Below, one piece after another: positions 16,426-25,934 of a DNA stretch of 64,000 bases. Under the pieces are notes generated by a model that made no database searches, was not told the DNA's origin, and saw only the letters and a list, made by a program, of their open reading frames with translations. The position numbers were made by a program, and so were the translations under genes. Positions within the stretch are counted from its first letter, which is position 1. The number at the start of each line of letters is the position of its first letter. This stretch comes from Marivivens geojensis (GTDB lineage: Bacteria; Pseudomonadota; Alphaproteobacteria; Rhodobacterales; Rhodobacteraceae): positions 558,001 through 622,000 of the forward strand of contig NZ_JALKCU010000002.1 in assembly GCF_023540835.1 (NCBI RefSeq), in the 5' to 3' direction.

Positions 16426-16898
16426 CGGCGGTCCCCGCCATGCCTCAATTCGCGCTCTAGACGTTCCGCAAATCGTGCGCGTTCATCGCTGTCCATCGCG
16501 GTGATCCGATTGAGCAACGCCTGTTGCCCTGCCTCCATTGCATTGCTGGCGCGGGCACGCTGCTCCGCAAACATCGCTTCAATAGCTGATGGGTCGAAGT
16601 TCTCAGCGCGAACAGAGGCTAAAAAACCCTCCATCGCGGCAATGCGATCTTCATAGCGCGGCGGACGAATATCGCGTCGGTCGCGTAGTTCCGCACGGAT
16701 CGCGCGGCGATCATCATCGCCCAAGGCCTCTGCAAAGGGCCCGATGGTCATATCAAACCCGCCAAAGGGTCCCGGCGAACGACCTTTCATGATGCCACCT
16801 GCCACAACGCCGATCACCAACACGTTTAATGCAAGCGAGACGATCAAAAGAATACGTAGGCCCAGACGCATCCGGCTCTTTGGTGTATCGGTGGTCAT
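16422..16898 (-). CDS. Spy/CpxP-like periplasmic heavy-metal sensor protein
   Basis: A 158-residue protein with one N-terminal membrane helix (12-35, ILLIVSLALNVLVIGVVAGG) and a periplasmic helical domain rich in Arg and Glu (60-158). This is the layout of the CpxP/ZraP/Spy family, usually annotated as periplasmic heavy metal sensor. It is the last gene of the EF-hand/ECF/membrane-protein run and starts 2 nt after the preceding stop. Its likely role is periplasmic chaperone or signal modulator for the ECF system; metal binding is not evident because Cys is absent and His is scarce. Confidence 0.75.
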   Translation of the reverse strand: MTTDTPKSRMRLGLRILLIVSLALNVLVIGVVAGGIMKGRSPGPFGGFDMTIGPFAEALGDDDRRAIRAELRDRRDIRPPRYEDRIAAMEGFLASVRAENFDPSAIEAMFAEQRARASNAMEAGQQALLNRITAMDSDERARFAERLERELRHGGDRR

Positions 16899-16900
16899 AG

Positions 16901-17269
16901 TTACCCCTCCAGCCCGAGAATATCTTCGGAGGCAAATAGTGATACATCGACACTATCGGCCCAAATTACATCTGTCACAGAGCTAAGGCTCGAGGGTGGA
17001 GAAATCCCGATCCAAAGCCCTGCCGCAGCCGCAGCCGCCAGACCAGAGGCCCCAGCCCATCCACCCAGCGCCGCCCAAAGCGAGGCCAAGAGCGAACGGC
17101 GTTCCTCTGTCGGCAAAGCGACCTGTTCAAACCCATCGGCCACGTCGTCAATGTCGGCAAAGAGACGCGCCATAAAATCATCAGTCGGATCGGGGTCCGC
17201 TGTTCGCGCAGAGGCGAACAGATCGTTGAGTTCAAGATCGGTCAGGTCAGTCCGTTTATCGGTCATCAT
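16901..17269 (-). CDS. single-pass membrane protein in ECF operon, candidate anti-sigma factor
   Basis: The 122-residue protein has an acidic cytoplasmic N-terminal half (LTDLELNDLFASARTADPDP, then FMARLFADIDDV), one Ala/Gly-rich membrane helix (about 67-90) and a short periplasmic tail. It lacks the HxxxCxxC of zinc anti-sigma factors. Its ATG lies within the last codons of the sigma gene (14-nt overlap), which is typical of sigma/anti-sigma pairs. I infer the anti-sigma role from position and topology. An ATG at 17266 is an alternative start. Confidence 0.6.
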   Translation of the reverse strand: MMTDKRTDLTDLELNDLFASARTADPDPTDDFMARLFADIDDVADGFEQVALPTEERRSLLASLWAALGGWAGASGLAAAAAAGLWIGISPPSSLSSVTDVIWADSVDVSLFASEDILGLEG

Positions 17270-17846
17270 CAAACCCCAATTCCGCTTTGCGCCCAGCAAG
17301 GATAGCAGCAAGGGCGCGTTTTCCACGAGACGTCAGGCTTTCTACGGCCTCAACGCTTATTTCCATGATCTCGGCAATCTCAGGATTACCAAGCCCTTCG
17401 AGGTGACGCAAAGCCACCGCTTGCGCCTGTCGGTCTGGCAAGGACGCTAAGGCATCCGCTAGCGCCTTTTGGCGCGCATCATCTTGCATTCGATCCGTGA
17501 CGCTGGGCGTCGGGTCCTCGGGTTCTGCGATCTGATCGATCCCGACATTGCGTTTGCGCCGCCGCAATCGGTCGGTGCAGAGGTTTGCGACAACGCGATA
17601 GAGCCACGTTGACACCTGTGCCTCACCCTGCCGCCACTCTGGTGCGATTTTCCACAACCGCATCAGCGCGTCTTGAACCACGTCTTCGGCCTCGGCACGG
17701 TCGGTCAACATGCGGTAGGCCTGCCCCAAGGCACGGGGCGTCAATCGGATCGCCAAGAGGCGCGCCGCCGCGCGGTCGCCGTTGGCGAAAGCCACCAAGA
17801 GCGCTCCGTCTGGCGCGCCATCATATTGATCAAAGGCCATATCCAT
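17256..17846 (-). CDS. ECF-type RNA polymerase sigma factor
   Basis: This 196-residue protein has sigma region 2 (AEDVVQDALMRLWKIAPEW, then VSTWLYRVVANLCTDRLRRRKR) and region 4 (ASLPDRQAQAVALRHLEGLG, then PEIAEIMEISVEAVESLTSR). No extra domains are present. It is followed by an overlapping membrane protein and a CpxP-like gene and preceded by an EF-hand gene 83 nt upstream. That gap holds a strong hairpin (17888-17912). Start at ATG 17846; ATG 17840 is equally possible. Targets are unknown, but the neighbours suggest an envelope or metal signal. Confidence 0.9.
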   Translation of the reverse strand: MDMAFDQYDGAPDGALLVAFANGDRAAARLLAIRLTPRALGQAYRMLTDRAEAEDVVQDALMRLWKIAPEWRQGEAQVSTWLYRVVANLCTDRLRRRKRNVGIDQIAEPEDPTPSVTDRMQDDARQKALADALASLPDRQAQAVALRHLEGLGNPEIAEIMEISVEAVESLTSRGKRALAAILAGRKAELGFDDDR

Positions 17847-17887
17847 TAACCGTCAGGGGTATCTGGTCTTTTCGAGTGCTGCAATCA

Positions 17888-17912
17888 GTGGCCCACCTGC
17901 GTGGCAGGCCAC
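17888..17912 (-). other. hairpin between EF-hand and ECF sigma genes
   Basis: GTGGCC and GGCCAC arms with a nested CTGC/GCAG stem lie between the EF-hand gene stop and the sigma start. No U-run follows on the minus strand, so it may act as an attenuator or mRNA-stability element and not as a full terminator. Confidence 0.4.
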
Positions 17913-17929
17913 CGAAGATATTCTAGCAA

Positions 17930-18472
17930 TTAGTGGCTTGGACGACCAAAGAACCCACCGCGTTCGTGTTCACCGTGGCCTTCGCCACCACGCTGCATCG
18001 GCTGACCCATCTGGGCTTGCGCGGTCTGGAACTCTTCGGCAGTCACAGTGCCATCCGCATCCGCGTCGAGACGCGCGAACATCATCGCCAGACCCTGACC
18101 GTTGTTAGGCTGAAGCTCTTCAGCAGACAAAACGCCGTCACCATCAGTGTCACGCTCTGCGATCATCATCTGGGCGCGATTTGCCGCCATCTGCTCCATC
18201 TGGGCTGTGACCATTGCAGCAACTTCATCTTGGCTCAAGGTGCCAGACCCATCGGTATCCGCTTCTGCAAACCTCGCGGCTGGCATCGCTTGCAGTTCTT
18301 CCAAGGTCAGCACGCCGTCACCGTCGGTATCGAGCGATGCGAAATCCATCGGCGCCTGCATCATACGGCCACCCATTCGACCCGCATCATCTCCACGACC
18401 AAAGCCTGCAGCCGAAACAGACGTCGCAGCAAGACCCGCAACAACTGCCGCAATGATAAATTTGGTTTTCAT
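17930..18472 (-). CDS. secreted four-EF-hand protein
   Basis: A signal peptide (1-22, ending SVSAAG) leads to a 158-residue mature protein with four EF-hand loops: DTDGDGVLTLEE, DTDGSGTLSQDE, DTDGDGVLSAEE and DADADGTVTAEE. The first three keep canonical calcium ligands at positions 1, 3, 5 and 12. The N- and C-termini are Gly/Met/Arg-rich. The protein should bind calcium in the periplasm or outside the cell. It is encoded just upstream of the ECF sigma gene on the same strand, behind AAAAGGA, so it may be either the first product or a target of that system. Confidence 0.88.
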   Translation of the reverse strand: MKTKFIIAAVVAGLAATSVSAAGFGRGDDAGRMGGRMMQAPMDFASLDTDGDGVLTLEELQAMPAARFAEADTDGSGTLSQDEVAAMVTAQMEQMAANRAQMMIAERDTDGDGVLSAEELQPNNGQGLAMMFARLDADADGTVTAEEFQTAQAQMGQPMQRGGEGHGEHERGGFFGRPSH

Positions 18473-18672
18473 TTCTGTATTCCTTTTCGAGGTTTCTCCC
18501 CATGGCCCTCAACTGCCTGGGTTGACCTTAATACGGTGCAGCTCTGGCTTTCCGTCGCAGATTTTTTCTCTCGACCTCACAGCCTTTGCGACATCGGGCC
18601 GCAAGGACAGATTGCCCCCTTTATTTTTTATGCCGAAACGATCAGGAAGGAGCCTACGCCAAGGAGACCTGC

Positions 18673-19062
18673 ATGACTCAACACGTCGAAACCATCATCG
18701 AAGAACGCGACACCAAGACAGCGGTGCTGCGTGGTTTACGTCGCAAGTGTCCCTCTTGTGGCGAAGGACATATGTTTGTGGGTTACCTCAAGGTTGCCGA
18801 CCAATGCCCCGTCTGCCGTGAAGAGCTTTCGCATCACCGCGCCGACGATGGCCCTGCCTATCTCACCATCCTGATCGTTGGTCACCTGATGGGCATCCTC
18901 ATGCATGTGATCTTTATCAATTTCCGCCCCGAACCTCTGGTCATGGCAACTGGATTTACGGTTGGCTGTGTGGCGCTATCGCTCTATCTTCTTCCGAGGT
19001 TCAAGGGCTTCATTGTTGCGATGCAATGGGCGAAACGTATGCATGGGTTCGGCAACGCCTGA
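18673..19062 (+). CDS. DUF983 family membrane protein
   Basis: The 129-residue protein has an N-terminal zinc-ribbon-like pair (C26-x2-C29 and C45-x2-C48) and two membrane helices (about 62-83 and 92-110), the plan of DUF983. AAGGAG sits 6 nt before the ATG at 18673. The function is unknown; members are often near cytochrome oxidase or NUDIX genes in alphaproteobacteria. The NUDIX gene follows 17 nt later and is probably co-transcribed. Confidence 0.83.
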   Translation: MTQHVETIIEERDTKTAVLRGLRRKCPSCGEGHMFVGYLKVADQCPVCREELSHHRADDGPAYLTILIVGHLMGILMHVIFINFRPEPLVMATGFTVGCVALSLYLLPRFKGFIVAMQWAKRMHGFGNA

Positions 19063-19079
19063 TCCCGAAAGGGAACACG

Positions 19080-19766
19080 ATGGACAAATCCGCACTTCGC
19101 AACGCCGCAACAATCATCGTTATTCGTGATCGTTTAACCAATCCCGCGGTCCTTATGGGGCAGCGCGGGTCCTATGCGGCGTTCATGCCTGACAAGTTCG
19201 TTTTTCCGGGCGGCGCGATAGATCCGAACGATGGGTTGGTGCCGATGGCTGCCGCTTTGTCAGAGCCAACACAGTCCCGCCTGAACGAAGACAGCGACCT
19301 CACCGCCACCACGATCATCGCCGCAGCCATCCGCGAATTGTGGGAGGAAACAGGTCAGATCATCGGGACAAAAGGCGACTGGCCAGACGCCCCGCAAGGT
19401 TGGCGTGGCTTTGCCGCGGCGGGCTATCTACCTGATCCATCTGGCCTAGAGTTCGTCTTCCGCGCCGTTACACCCGAAGGTCGCCCTCGTCGGTTTGACG
19501 CACGTTTCTTGCTCGTCGATGCAGAGCGGCTCGCCACGGACCCTGATGATTTCTCTGGCGCCGAAGACGAATTGCGTCACTTGCAATGGGTGCCGCTGGA
19601 TCAAGCGCGCAGCTTTGATTTGCCGTTCATCACAGAGGTCGTTTTGGCCGAGATCGCAAAGAACCTACACAATGCGGGCGCACCCGACCTCGTTCCGTTT
19701 TTCCGCAACGATGATGAGGCCCATTTGGTCACGCGACTGGGCGGGAAATCCCCGCTTGATCAATAG
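19080..19766 (+). CDS. NUDIX hydrolase
   Basis: The 228-residue protein has FVFPGGAID followed by the NUDIX core AAIRELWEETGQI. Between them is an insertion of about 35 residues, as in the NUDT7/NUDT19-like group. The family cleaves nucleoside diphosphates linked to another moiety, and the long form often acts on CoA or NADH. I start at the ATG at 19080 behind GAAAGGGAA. Its stop overlaps the convergent lipocalin-like gene by 7 nt. Confidence 0.84.
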   Translation: MDKSALRNAATIIVIRDRLTNPAVLMGQRGSYAAFMPDKFVFPGGAIDPNDGLVPMAAALSEPTQSRLNEDSDLTATTIIAAAIRELWEETGQIIGTKGDWPDAPQGWRGFAAAGYLPDPSGLEFVFRAVTPEGRPRRFDARFLLVDAERLATDPDDFSGAEDELRHLQWVPLDQARSFDLPFITEVVLAEIAKNLHNAGAPDLVPFFRNDDEAHLVTRLGGKSPLDQ

Positions 19767-20242
19767 CGCTGCAGATAGTCCGTCTTATATCCGTTGAATT
19801 CCAGCATCGTGACTGCCGCACGATAGCGATCCGCGCTGATCGTGTCCCGCGCAAGGATCGCGCCCATTGATCCGTCAGGTGTACCGATAACGGCGGCTTG
19901 CCCATCTTCGGCCAGCCAGAGCACCCACATCGGATCAGCATCCACTGTATAACGCCCCTGCCCCAGATACCGCGCAGGGCCGCCTGCATAGGCATTCCCA
20001 CCCGAACAGCCCGTCAGGATCATCGTGCGGTCAACGGAAAGAACGGGGTCACAATCAGGGGTATCGGCATTTGGAAATCCCGCGATGATACGCCAGTTTC
20101 CTTCAAACGCGGCAGGATCAAACACCGCCCGCGAGGCAATCGGAACGCTGCGGTCCCGATAGCTGGTGATGGTTTCTGGCCCTGCCTTTGCACAGGCAAT
20201 CAGGTTCGCACAGAGGACGGACAGGGCCAGAAAGGATTTCAT
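19760..20242 (-). CDS. lipocalin-like lipoprotein
   Basis: A 160-residue product with a lipoprotein signal peptide (MKSFLALSVLCANLIAC, lipobox Cys 17). The mature part opens with FDPAAFEGNWRIIAGFPN, a degenerate form of the lipocalin GxW motif. It ends with DGSMGAILARDTIS and a YxAAVTMLEFNGY helix similar to bacterial Blc lipocalins. It would bind a lipid-like ligand at the outer membrane. The ATG shares bases with the aldo/keto reductase stop (TGATG), so the two are coupled. The family call is moderate because the barrel is divergent. Confidence 0.6.
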   Translation of the reverse strand: MKSFLALSVLCANLIACAKAGPETITSYRDRSVPIASRAVFDPAAFEGNWRIIAGFPNADTPDCDPVLSVDRTMILTGCSGGNAYAGGPARYLGQGRYTVDADPMWVLWLAEDGQAAVIGTPDGSMGAILARDTISADRYRAAVTMLEFNGYKTDYLQRY

Positions 20243-21276
20243 CAGTAGGGCACCGGATGCTGACGGTGAATCGTGTCGATCTCTTTCATGACCTCATCCG
20301 AGAGCGATACCTGATCGCCCGCGAGGAGATGCGCCAGCTGCTCCGCCGACGTCGCACCAAAGATGGCCGAGATCGGGAACGGACGGCGGCGCTGCCACGC
20401 CATCGCCATGTGTACAGGATCGATACCGTGTTTGGCCGCCAGATCGAGGTAGGCTTGTGTCGCAGCAAAGGCACGGTCGGTCTTGCGACCACCCAGATCA
20501 CCGTTGAGCGATAGGCGCGACCCTTCGGGCACAGCGCCGTTCTGGTATTTGCCAGTCAAAAGGCCAGCAGCCAAAGGCGAATAGGACAGAAGCGTTACAT
20601 CTTCGTGCAGAGAGACTTCAGACATGTCCGTGTCGAACAAGCGGCACAAAAGCGAATATTCATTCTGGATGGAAGCCATACGTGGCAAGCCATGCTTTTC
20701 CGCAAGCGTGACCCACTTCATCGTACCCCAAGCGGATTCGTTAGACAGCCCCAAGGCACGCATTTTACCTGCCTTTACCGCACGATCAGCTGCTTCGAGC
20801 GTTTCGATCATGTTGGCTTCGACCTTCGCGGCATCCTGCTTCGACGGATCAAAGCCCCAGTTCTGACGGAAGTGGTAGCTACCGCGGTTCGGCCAATGGA
20901 GTTGGAACAGGTCAATGTAATCTGTCTGCAAACGCGACAAGGTCACATCAAGCGCCTCTTCGAACGACTTGCCGTTATACCCACCAGGACGGAACCCACT
21001 GTCACCGCAAATCTTTGATGCCACGACAACGTCGCTACGGCGACCTGACTTCGCGAACCAATTGCCCAGCACCTTTTCGGAATCGCCCATTGTCTCTTTC
21101 AAGACAGGGTTCACTGGATACATCTCAGCAACGTCAAAGAAATTGATACCCGCCTCGAGCGCCATATCCATCTGGCGGAAGGCGTCGTCTTGGTCGGTTT
21201 GGCGGCTATAGGTCATTGTGCCGAGGCACCAATCAGAAACTTCAATACCCGTCCGGCCGAGTTGCAGCATGTTCAT
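20242..21276 (-). CDS. aldo/keto reductase, Tas-like
   Basis: A 344-residue NADPH-dependent oxidoreductase. The catalytic tetrad is visible: Asp and Tyr in FFDVAEMYPVN, Lys in VVASKICGDSG and His in FQLHWPNRG. The AEMYPV segment and overall length point to the Tas subgroup of E. coli, whose natural substrate is unknown. It starts with MNMLQLGRTGIEVS, a normal family N-terminus, and is followed without a gap by the lipocalin-like gene. Confidence 0.88.
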   Translation of the reverse strand: MNMLQLGRTGIEVSDWCLGTMTYSRQTDQDDAFRQMDMALEAGINFFDVAEMYPVNPVLKETMGDSEKVLGNWFAKSGRRSDVVVASKICGDSGFRPGGYNGKSFEEALDVTLSRLQTDYIDLFQLHWPNRGSYHFRQNWGFDPSKQDAAKVEANMIETLEAADRAVKAGKMRALGLSNESAWGTMKWVTLAEKHGLPRMASIQNEYSLLCRLFDTDMSEVSLHEDVTLLSYSPLAAGLLTGKYQNGAVPEGSRLSLNGDLGGRKTDRAFAATQAYLDLAAKHGIDPVHMAMAWQRRRPFPISAIFGATSAEQLAHLLAGDQVSLSDEVMKEIDTIHRQHPVPY

Positions 21277-21376
21277 ATGGTTAATCCCGCGTAGAAAAAT
21301 TGTTAGCGCAACCCTACCCGTCCCGCCCGTCGACGCAACCCCTCGGGCGCTGTCATCACTCTGCGTTGGCGCACAG

Positions 21377-21402
21377 AAAAAGGGCGCCCTGTTCGGCGCC
21401 CT
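21377..21402 (-). terminator. rho-independent terminator of the outer-membrane barrel gene
   Basis: On the minus strand AGGGCGCC, a 6-nt loop and GGCGCCCT are followed by a run of T. It lies 16 nt after the stop of the gene at 21418. Confidence 0.85.
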
Positions 21403-21417
21403 TTGGATCGGTTCGGA

Positions 21418-21876
21418 TTAAAACGCGTATGTCGTGCCGACGCGGATGTTGGTCACGTCAGACTGACCGCTGTCCATCATGTCGCGGATCACCTCGACGC
21501 GCAGATCGGTTTTCGCGCCCAATTCGTAATCCAGACCGAGGCCAAAGTTCAGGCCGTCCGCGCTACCGCCGCTGTCGAGGTCATAGTTGGTGTAGCCCAG
21601 ACCACCCATAAGAGCGATCACGCCTGTATCATGACGCGCCATCGCACGCAGACGCAGTGCACCGTAGTCACCATCATTGGTCAGGCTGTAGTCAACTTCG
21701 GGGCCGAAAGTGACAGCGCCAGCGCCGAAACGCATGCCGCCCAAAACGGTGATACCGAGGCTCGCGTCGCCCGCATGGGGGTTCGCGTAATCAAAGGCGC
21801 CGCCAGCATAAATGTCTTGTGCCGAGGCAAATGCGCCTGCGCAGCAGAGTGCCGCAGAGAGGAGGAGGGTTTTCAT
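21418..21876 (-). CDS. small outer-membrane beta-barrel protein
   Basis: The 152-residue product has a signal peptide (MKTLLLSAALCCAGAFASAQ) and alternating amphipathic strands (for example GAVTFGPEVDY, ALRLRAMARHD, LNFGLGLDYELG). It ends in aromatic VGTTYAF, the C-terminal Phe needed for BAM recognition. The size suggests an eight-strand barrel. I start at the ATG at 21876; the longer reading from 21933 precedes a proper signal peptide. It is monocistronic, with a strong terminator. Confidence 0.78.
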   Translation of the reverse strand: MKTLLLSAALCCAGAFASAQDIYAGGAFDYANPHAGDASLGITVLGGMRFGAGAVTFGPEVDYSLTNDGDYGALRLRAMARHDTGVIALMGGLGYTNYDLDSGGSADGLNFGLGLDYELGAKTDLRVEVIRDMMDSGQSDVTNIRVGTTYAF

Positions 21877-22013
21877 TGGGTTGTTCCCGATTTTAATGAA
21901 CTGCTCTGACGCGAATAATACGCTAACCTGCAATCATACGGAAGAGTCCTTAGGCGCTGGCGTCCCGCACGATGCCCCGCTAAAAGGCGGATAACCGCGC
22001 ATAGGATAGAACA

Positions 22014-23726
22014 ATGGCAAGACACCTGATCACCTCGGCAATTCCCTATATTAACGGGATCAAACACCTTGGAAACCTTGTGGGTTCGCAGCTCCCCGCT
22101 GACCTCTTCGCCCGCTACCAGCGTGGTCGCGGTAACGAAGTGTTGTTCCTGTGTTCGACCGATGAACACGGCACCCCTGCGGAACTTGCCGCTGCAAAGG
22201 CCGGCAAGCCCGTTGCCGAGTATTGCGCAGAGATGCACGAAGTTCAGGCCCGCATCGCCGAAGGCTTCCGCCTCTCATTCGATCACTTCGGTCGGTCGTC
22301 GAGCGAACAAAACCACGCGCTGACCCAGCATTTCGCGGCAAAGCTGGCGGAAAACGATCTGATCCGCGAAGTGTCCGAAACGCAGATGTATAGCCACGCC
22401 GATGGCCGATACCTGCCCGACCGCTATATCGAAGGCACCTGCCCGAACTGCGGTTTCGACAGTGCACGCGGCGACCAGTGTGACAACTGCACAAAACAGC
22501 TCGACCCTGTTGATTTGATCAACCCGCATTCGACCATCTCTGGCTCGACAGATCTGGAAATGCGCGAGACCAAACACCTCTATCTGCGTCAAACCGCGAT
22601 GAAGGATCAGTTGGACGCGTGGATCGATAGCAAAAAAGACTGGCCCGTTCTGACGACCTCGATTGCGAAAAAATGGCTGCACGATGGCGACGGCCTTCAG
22701 GACCGCGGTATCACCCGCGACCTCGACTGGGGTGTTCCCGTGAAAAAAGGCGGCGAAGATTGGCCGGGCATGGAAGGCAAAGTCTTCTACGTTTGGTTCG
22801 ACGCGCCCATCGAATACATCGCCTGCTCGCAGGAATGGGTCGATGCAGGCAAAGGCGCGGATTGGGAACGCTGGTGGCGCACCGATAAAGGCGCAGAAGA
22901 CGTGACCTACACCCAATTCATGGGCAAGGATAACGTGCCGTTCCATACCCTGTCGTTCCCTTCGACCATCCTTGGATCAGGCGAACCATGGAAGCTCGTC
23001 GATTACATCAAGTCATTCAATTACCTGAACTATGACGGAGGTCAGTTCTCGACCTCGCGTGGTCGTGGCGTGTTCATGGATCAGGCGCTGGAAATCCTGC
23101 CTGCGGACTACTGGCGCTGGTGGCTTTTGTCGCACGCCCCTGAATCGTCAGACTCTGAATTCACGTGGGAGAACTTCCAGCAGTCGGTGAACAAAGACCT
23201 CGCCGACGTTCTGGGCAACTTTGTCAGCCGCATCACCAAATTCTGCCGTTCCAAATTCGGCGAAGAAGTCCCGGCTGGTGGCGCATTCGGTGAAAAAGAG
23301 GCCGCAGTTATCGCGGCTTTGACCGAACGCCTCAAAGCCTACGAAGGCTTTATGGACGCGATCGAGGTTCGCAAAGCGGCGGGCGAATTGCGTGCGATCT
23401 GGGTGATCGGCAACGAATACCTTCAAGACGCCGCCCCGTGGTCGACCTTTAAGGAAGACCCCGAAACCGCTGCCGCACAGGTTCGGTTCGGCCTGAACCT
23501 GATCCGTTTCTATGCGATCCTCTCTGCGCCGTTCATCCCTGATGCCTCTGACGCGATGTTGGCTGCAATGAAATCCGACGACAGAGCGTGGCCCGACGAT
23601 GTGGCCGCAGCGCTGAACGCCCTGCCCGCGGGCCACGGCTTTGCCGTTCCCGAAAACCTCTTCCGCAAAATCACAGATGAGGAACGCGAAGAGTGGCAAG
23701 AGCGCTTTGCTGGCGTCCGCACCTAA
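22014..23726 (+). CDS. metG: methionyl-tRNA synthetase
   Basis: This 570-residue class I synthetase has the ATP site HLGN in [14 protein letters not shown], the zinc knuckle [17 protein letters not shown] near residues 143-159, and the KMSKS-equivalent FSTSRGRG. It charges tRNA-Met and its length is typical for the short form without the C-terminal EMAP-like domain. GGATAG precedes the ATG. A bidirectional terminator separates it from convergent ruvB. Confidence 0.96.
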   Translation: MARHLITSAIPYINGIKHLGNLVGSQLPADLFARYQRGRGNEVLFLCSTDEHGTPAELAAAKAGKPVAEYCAEMHEVQARIAEGFRLSFDHFGRSSSEQNHALTQHFAAKLAENDLIREVSETQMYSHADGRYLPDRYIEGTCPNCGFDSARGDQCDNCTKQLDPVDLINPHSTISGSTDLEMRETKHLYLRQTAMKDQLDAWIDSKKDWPVLTTSIAKKWLHDGDGLQDRGITRDLDWGVPVKKGGEDWPGMEGKVFYVWFDAPIEYIACSQEWVDAGKGADWERWWRTDKGAEDVTYTQFMGKDNVPFHTLSFPSTILGSGEPWKLVDYIKSFNYLNYDGGQFSTSRGRGVFMDQALEILPADYWRWWLLSHAPESSDSEFTWENFQQSVNKDLADVLGNFVSRITKFCRSKFGEEVPAGGAFGEKEAAVIAALTERLKAYEGFMDAIEVRKAAGELRAIWVIGNEYLQDAAPWSTFKEDPETAAAQVRFGLNLIRFYAILSAPFIPDASDAMLAAMKSDDRAWPDDVAAALNALPAGHGFAVPENLFRKITDEEREEWQERFAGVRT

Positions 23727-23730
23727 AAGA

Positions 23731-23756
23731 AAGCCCGCCAAACGGCGGGCTTTTTT
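23731..23756. terminator. bidirectional terminator between metG and ruvB
   Basis: AAGCCCGCC, loop AAAC and GGCGGGCTT form a 9-bp stem. T-runs follow on both strands (TTTTTT after metG, TTTCTTTT after ruvB). Confidence 0.9.
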
Positions 23757-24771
23757 AATCGAACATGTCGTGTTGGCTGCGCGGGGCTTCTAACCCAAGA
23801 TGCCGCCACGCACTCTGCGTGAGCATCCGTCCGCGCGGGGTGCGCTGAATGAGACCCTGCTGCAAGAGGTAAGGCTCGATCACCTCTTCCAGTGCATCAC
23901 GGCTTTCGGACAGAGCGGCAGAGAGAGTTTCGATCCCGACAGGCCCGCCGCCGTAGCTTTCGGCCATCAGGCGCATATATCGACGGTCCGCCCCATCAAG
24001 GCCGAGTGTATCGACCCCCAGACGGTTCAGCGCACGGTCCGCAATTTCGCGGGTGACGCGGCCATTTCCCTCAACCACGGCAAAGTCGACAACACGGCGC
24101 AACAGACGCCCCGCGATACGCGGTGTGCCACGGGCGCGTTTCGCGATCTCATGCGCCCCGTCATCATCTGCAGGCGCCCCAAGCAGCCGCGCGCCACGGG
24201 TCACGATCTGGTGCAGTTCTTCGACATTATAGAACTGCAACCGCGTCGGGATGCCAAAGCGGTCGCGCAACGGGGTGGTCAACAGGCCCAAACGAGTCGT
24301 CGCCCCAACGAGCGTAAAGGGCTGAAGTTCAATCCGAACAGTACGCGCCGCTGGTCCCTCACCGATGACGAGGTCCAGTTCATAGTCCTCCAGCGCAGGA
24401 TAGAGCACTTCTTCGACCGCCGGGTTCATGCGGTGGATTTCGTCGATGAACAGAACGTCCCGCGCCTCGAGGTTGGTGAGGATTGCCGCCAGATCCCCCG
24501 CCTTGGCCAAGACAGGGCCAGAGGTCATGCGGAAATTCACGCCCAACTCGCGCGCCATGATCTGCGCGAGCGTCGTTTTACCCAGACCCGGAGGACCGTG
24601 GAATAACGTGTGGTCCATCGCCTCGCCCCGCATTTTCGCGGACTCGATGAACACACGCAAGTTCGCCCGCGCATCGGCCTGACCGATAAATTCATCCAGC
24701 CCCTGCGGACGCAGAGCACGGTCATTGTCAGAGGGTTTGCGGTCCGGCGTCAGTTCTTCGGTGCGGTCCAT
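23755..24771 (-). CDS. ruvB: Holliday junction branch-migration ATPase RuvB
   Basis: The 338-residue AAA+ ATPase has Walker [14 protein letters not shown], Walker [12 protein letters not shown], sensor [11 protein letters not shown] and the winged-helix C-terminus ([13 protein letters not shown]). It drives branch migration as a ring with RuvA. It lies 3 nt downstream of ruvA in the ruvC-ruvA-ruvB operon. Confidence 0.97.
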   Translation of the reverse strand: MDRTEELTPDRKPSDNDRALRPQGLDEFIGQADARANLRVFIESAKMRGEAMDHTLFHGPPGLGKTTLAQIMARELGVNFRMTSGPVLAKAGDLAAILTNLEARDVLFIDEIHRMNPAVEEVLYPALEDYELDLVIGEGPAARTVRIELQPFTLVGATTRLGLLTTPLRDRFGIPTRLQFYNVEELHQIVTRGARLLGAPADDDGAHEIAKRARGTPRIAGRLLRRVVDFAVVEGNGRVTREIADRALNRLGVDTLGLDGADRRYMRLMAESYGGGPVGIETLSAALSESRDALEEVIEPYLLQQGLIQRTPRGRMLTQSAWRHLGLEAPRSQHDMFD

Positions 24772-24774
24772 CGG

Positions 24775-25428
24775 TTAGCCTTTCGGGGCTAGGAGTTTCA
24801 GCGCCGCACGGATGAGCTGGCTGGTATCAAGGTCGGGCGTATCATTCAGCGCCTGCGCTACAGCGCCCGCAGCGTCAGAGGGCGAATACCCAAGGTTCTG
24901 CAATGCCGACAGCGCCTCTGGCTGCGCGCTCGACACCTTGGGCGGGGCAGCGCGGGGTTTCGGCGCAGGTTCAGCCTCAATCACGTCATCAGAAACGGTG
25001 GCTTCTGTGCCCGTCATCGCCATCACACTTGGCGCTTTGCCTTTGAGTTCCAGAATGGCCTTTTGCGCGGTTTTCGGGCCGACACCCTTGGCGCGGGCAA
25101 TCGCGGACCAATCCTCGAGCGCAATCGCGCGGCTCACCCCTTCGGGGCCGAGCGTGCCAAGGATCGCAAGTGACGCCTTCGGCCCGATACCCTGAACGCC
25201 CGTCAGCAGACGATGCCATTCCTTTTCCACCAAGGTCGAAAAGCCGAACAATTGCATCAAATCTTCACGGACGAGCAGATCGGTATACAGCGCAACCGCC
25301 TGACCAATCGGAGGGATCGTCGCCATCACGCGGTCGGAACAGTAAACAATGTAGCCGACACCGCGCACGTCGATCAGAACATGATCCAGACCTTTATAGT
25401 CTACGATCCCCGAAATCTTTCCAATCAT
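24775..25428 (-). CDS. ruvA: Holliday junction DNA-binding protein RuvA
   Basis: RuvA (217 residues) begins with [13 protein letters not shown], an OB-fold domain, followed by the two helix-hairpin-helix motifs ([16 protein letters not shown] and [18 protein letters not shown]). An Ala/Pro-rich linker then leads to the RuvB-binding domain ([12 protein letters not shown]). I start at the ATG at 25428, which overlaps the ruvC stop (ATGA); the extension to 25491 would lie inside ruvC. Confidence 0.96.
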   Translation of the reverse strand: MIGKISGIVDYKGLDHVLIDVRGVGYIVYCSDRVMATIPPIGQAVALYTDLLVREDLMQLFGFSTLVEKEWHRLLTGVQGIGPKASLAILGTLGPEGVSRAIALEDWSAIARAKGVGPKTAQKAILELKGKAPSVMAMTGTEATVSDDVIEAEPAPKPRAAPPKVSSAQPEALSALQNLGYSPSDAAGAVAQALNDTPDLDTSQLIRAALKLLAPKG

Positions 25429-25934
25429 ACGCCAGCCTTTGCGATAGCGCGGGACATGTGGCCCGCTGATTGACAATGATGTGCATGACAAATGGCAATC
25501 GCCAAGGCATCCGCCGCATCCGCGCCCGCGATTTTCACACCGGGCAATTGCAGCCGCACCATGTGGTCGATCTGTTTTTTATCCGCGTGCCCGACCCCAA
25601 CCACCGCCTTTTTCACGGCGTTGGGCAGATATTCCCCGACGCGCAATCCAGCCTGCGCAGGGACCAACAACGCAATCCCCCGCGCCTGCCCCAGTTTCAG
25701 GGTGGCAACCGCGTCTTTGTTCACAAAGGTCTGTTCGACCGCTGCGGCATCAGGCTGATAGGTCGCGAAGACCTCAGTCAGTTGGGAATAGAGCGACAAT
25801 AGACGATCGGACAAATCCGCAGCGCCATCCGATTTACAGACCCCATTGGCAACGTGCGAAAGACGAGAGCCAGAGACATCAATGATTCCCCACCCCATAT
25901 TTCGCAGCCCCGGATCGATGCCGATGACGCGCAT
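25425..25934 (-). CDS. ruvC: Holliday junction resolvase RuvC
   Basis: This 169-residue endonuclease cuts Holliday junctions. RNase H-fold carboxylates are visible: D7 in [13 protein letters not shown], the Glu in AVEQTF and the Asp residues in [16 protein letters not shown]. It is the first gene of the ruvCAB operon. I looked for an alphaproteobacterial SOS box (GTTC-N7-GTTC) upstream and did not find a clear one. Confidence 0.96.
   Translation of the reverse strand: MRVIGIDPGLRNMGWGIIDVSGSRLSHVANGVCKSDGAADLSDRLLSLYSQLTEVFATYQPDAAAVEQTFVNKDAVATLKLGQARGIALLVPAQAGLRVGEYLPNAVKKAVVGVGHADKKQIDHMVRLQLPGVKIAGADAADALAIAICHAHHCQSAGHMSRAIAKAGV

Noticed and set aside
17823-17832. TTGATCAAA within the ECF sigma gene start as a GntR site
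   Set aside because: It is inside codons for the sigma N-terminus and far from the polyamine genes; likely chance.
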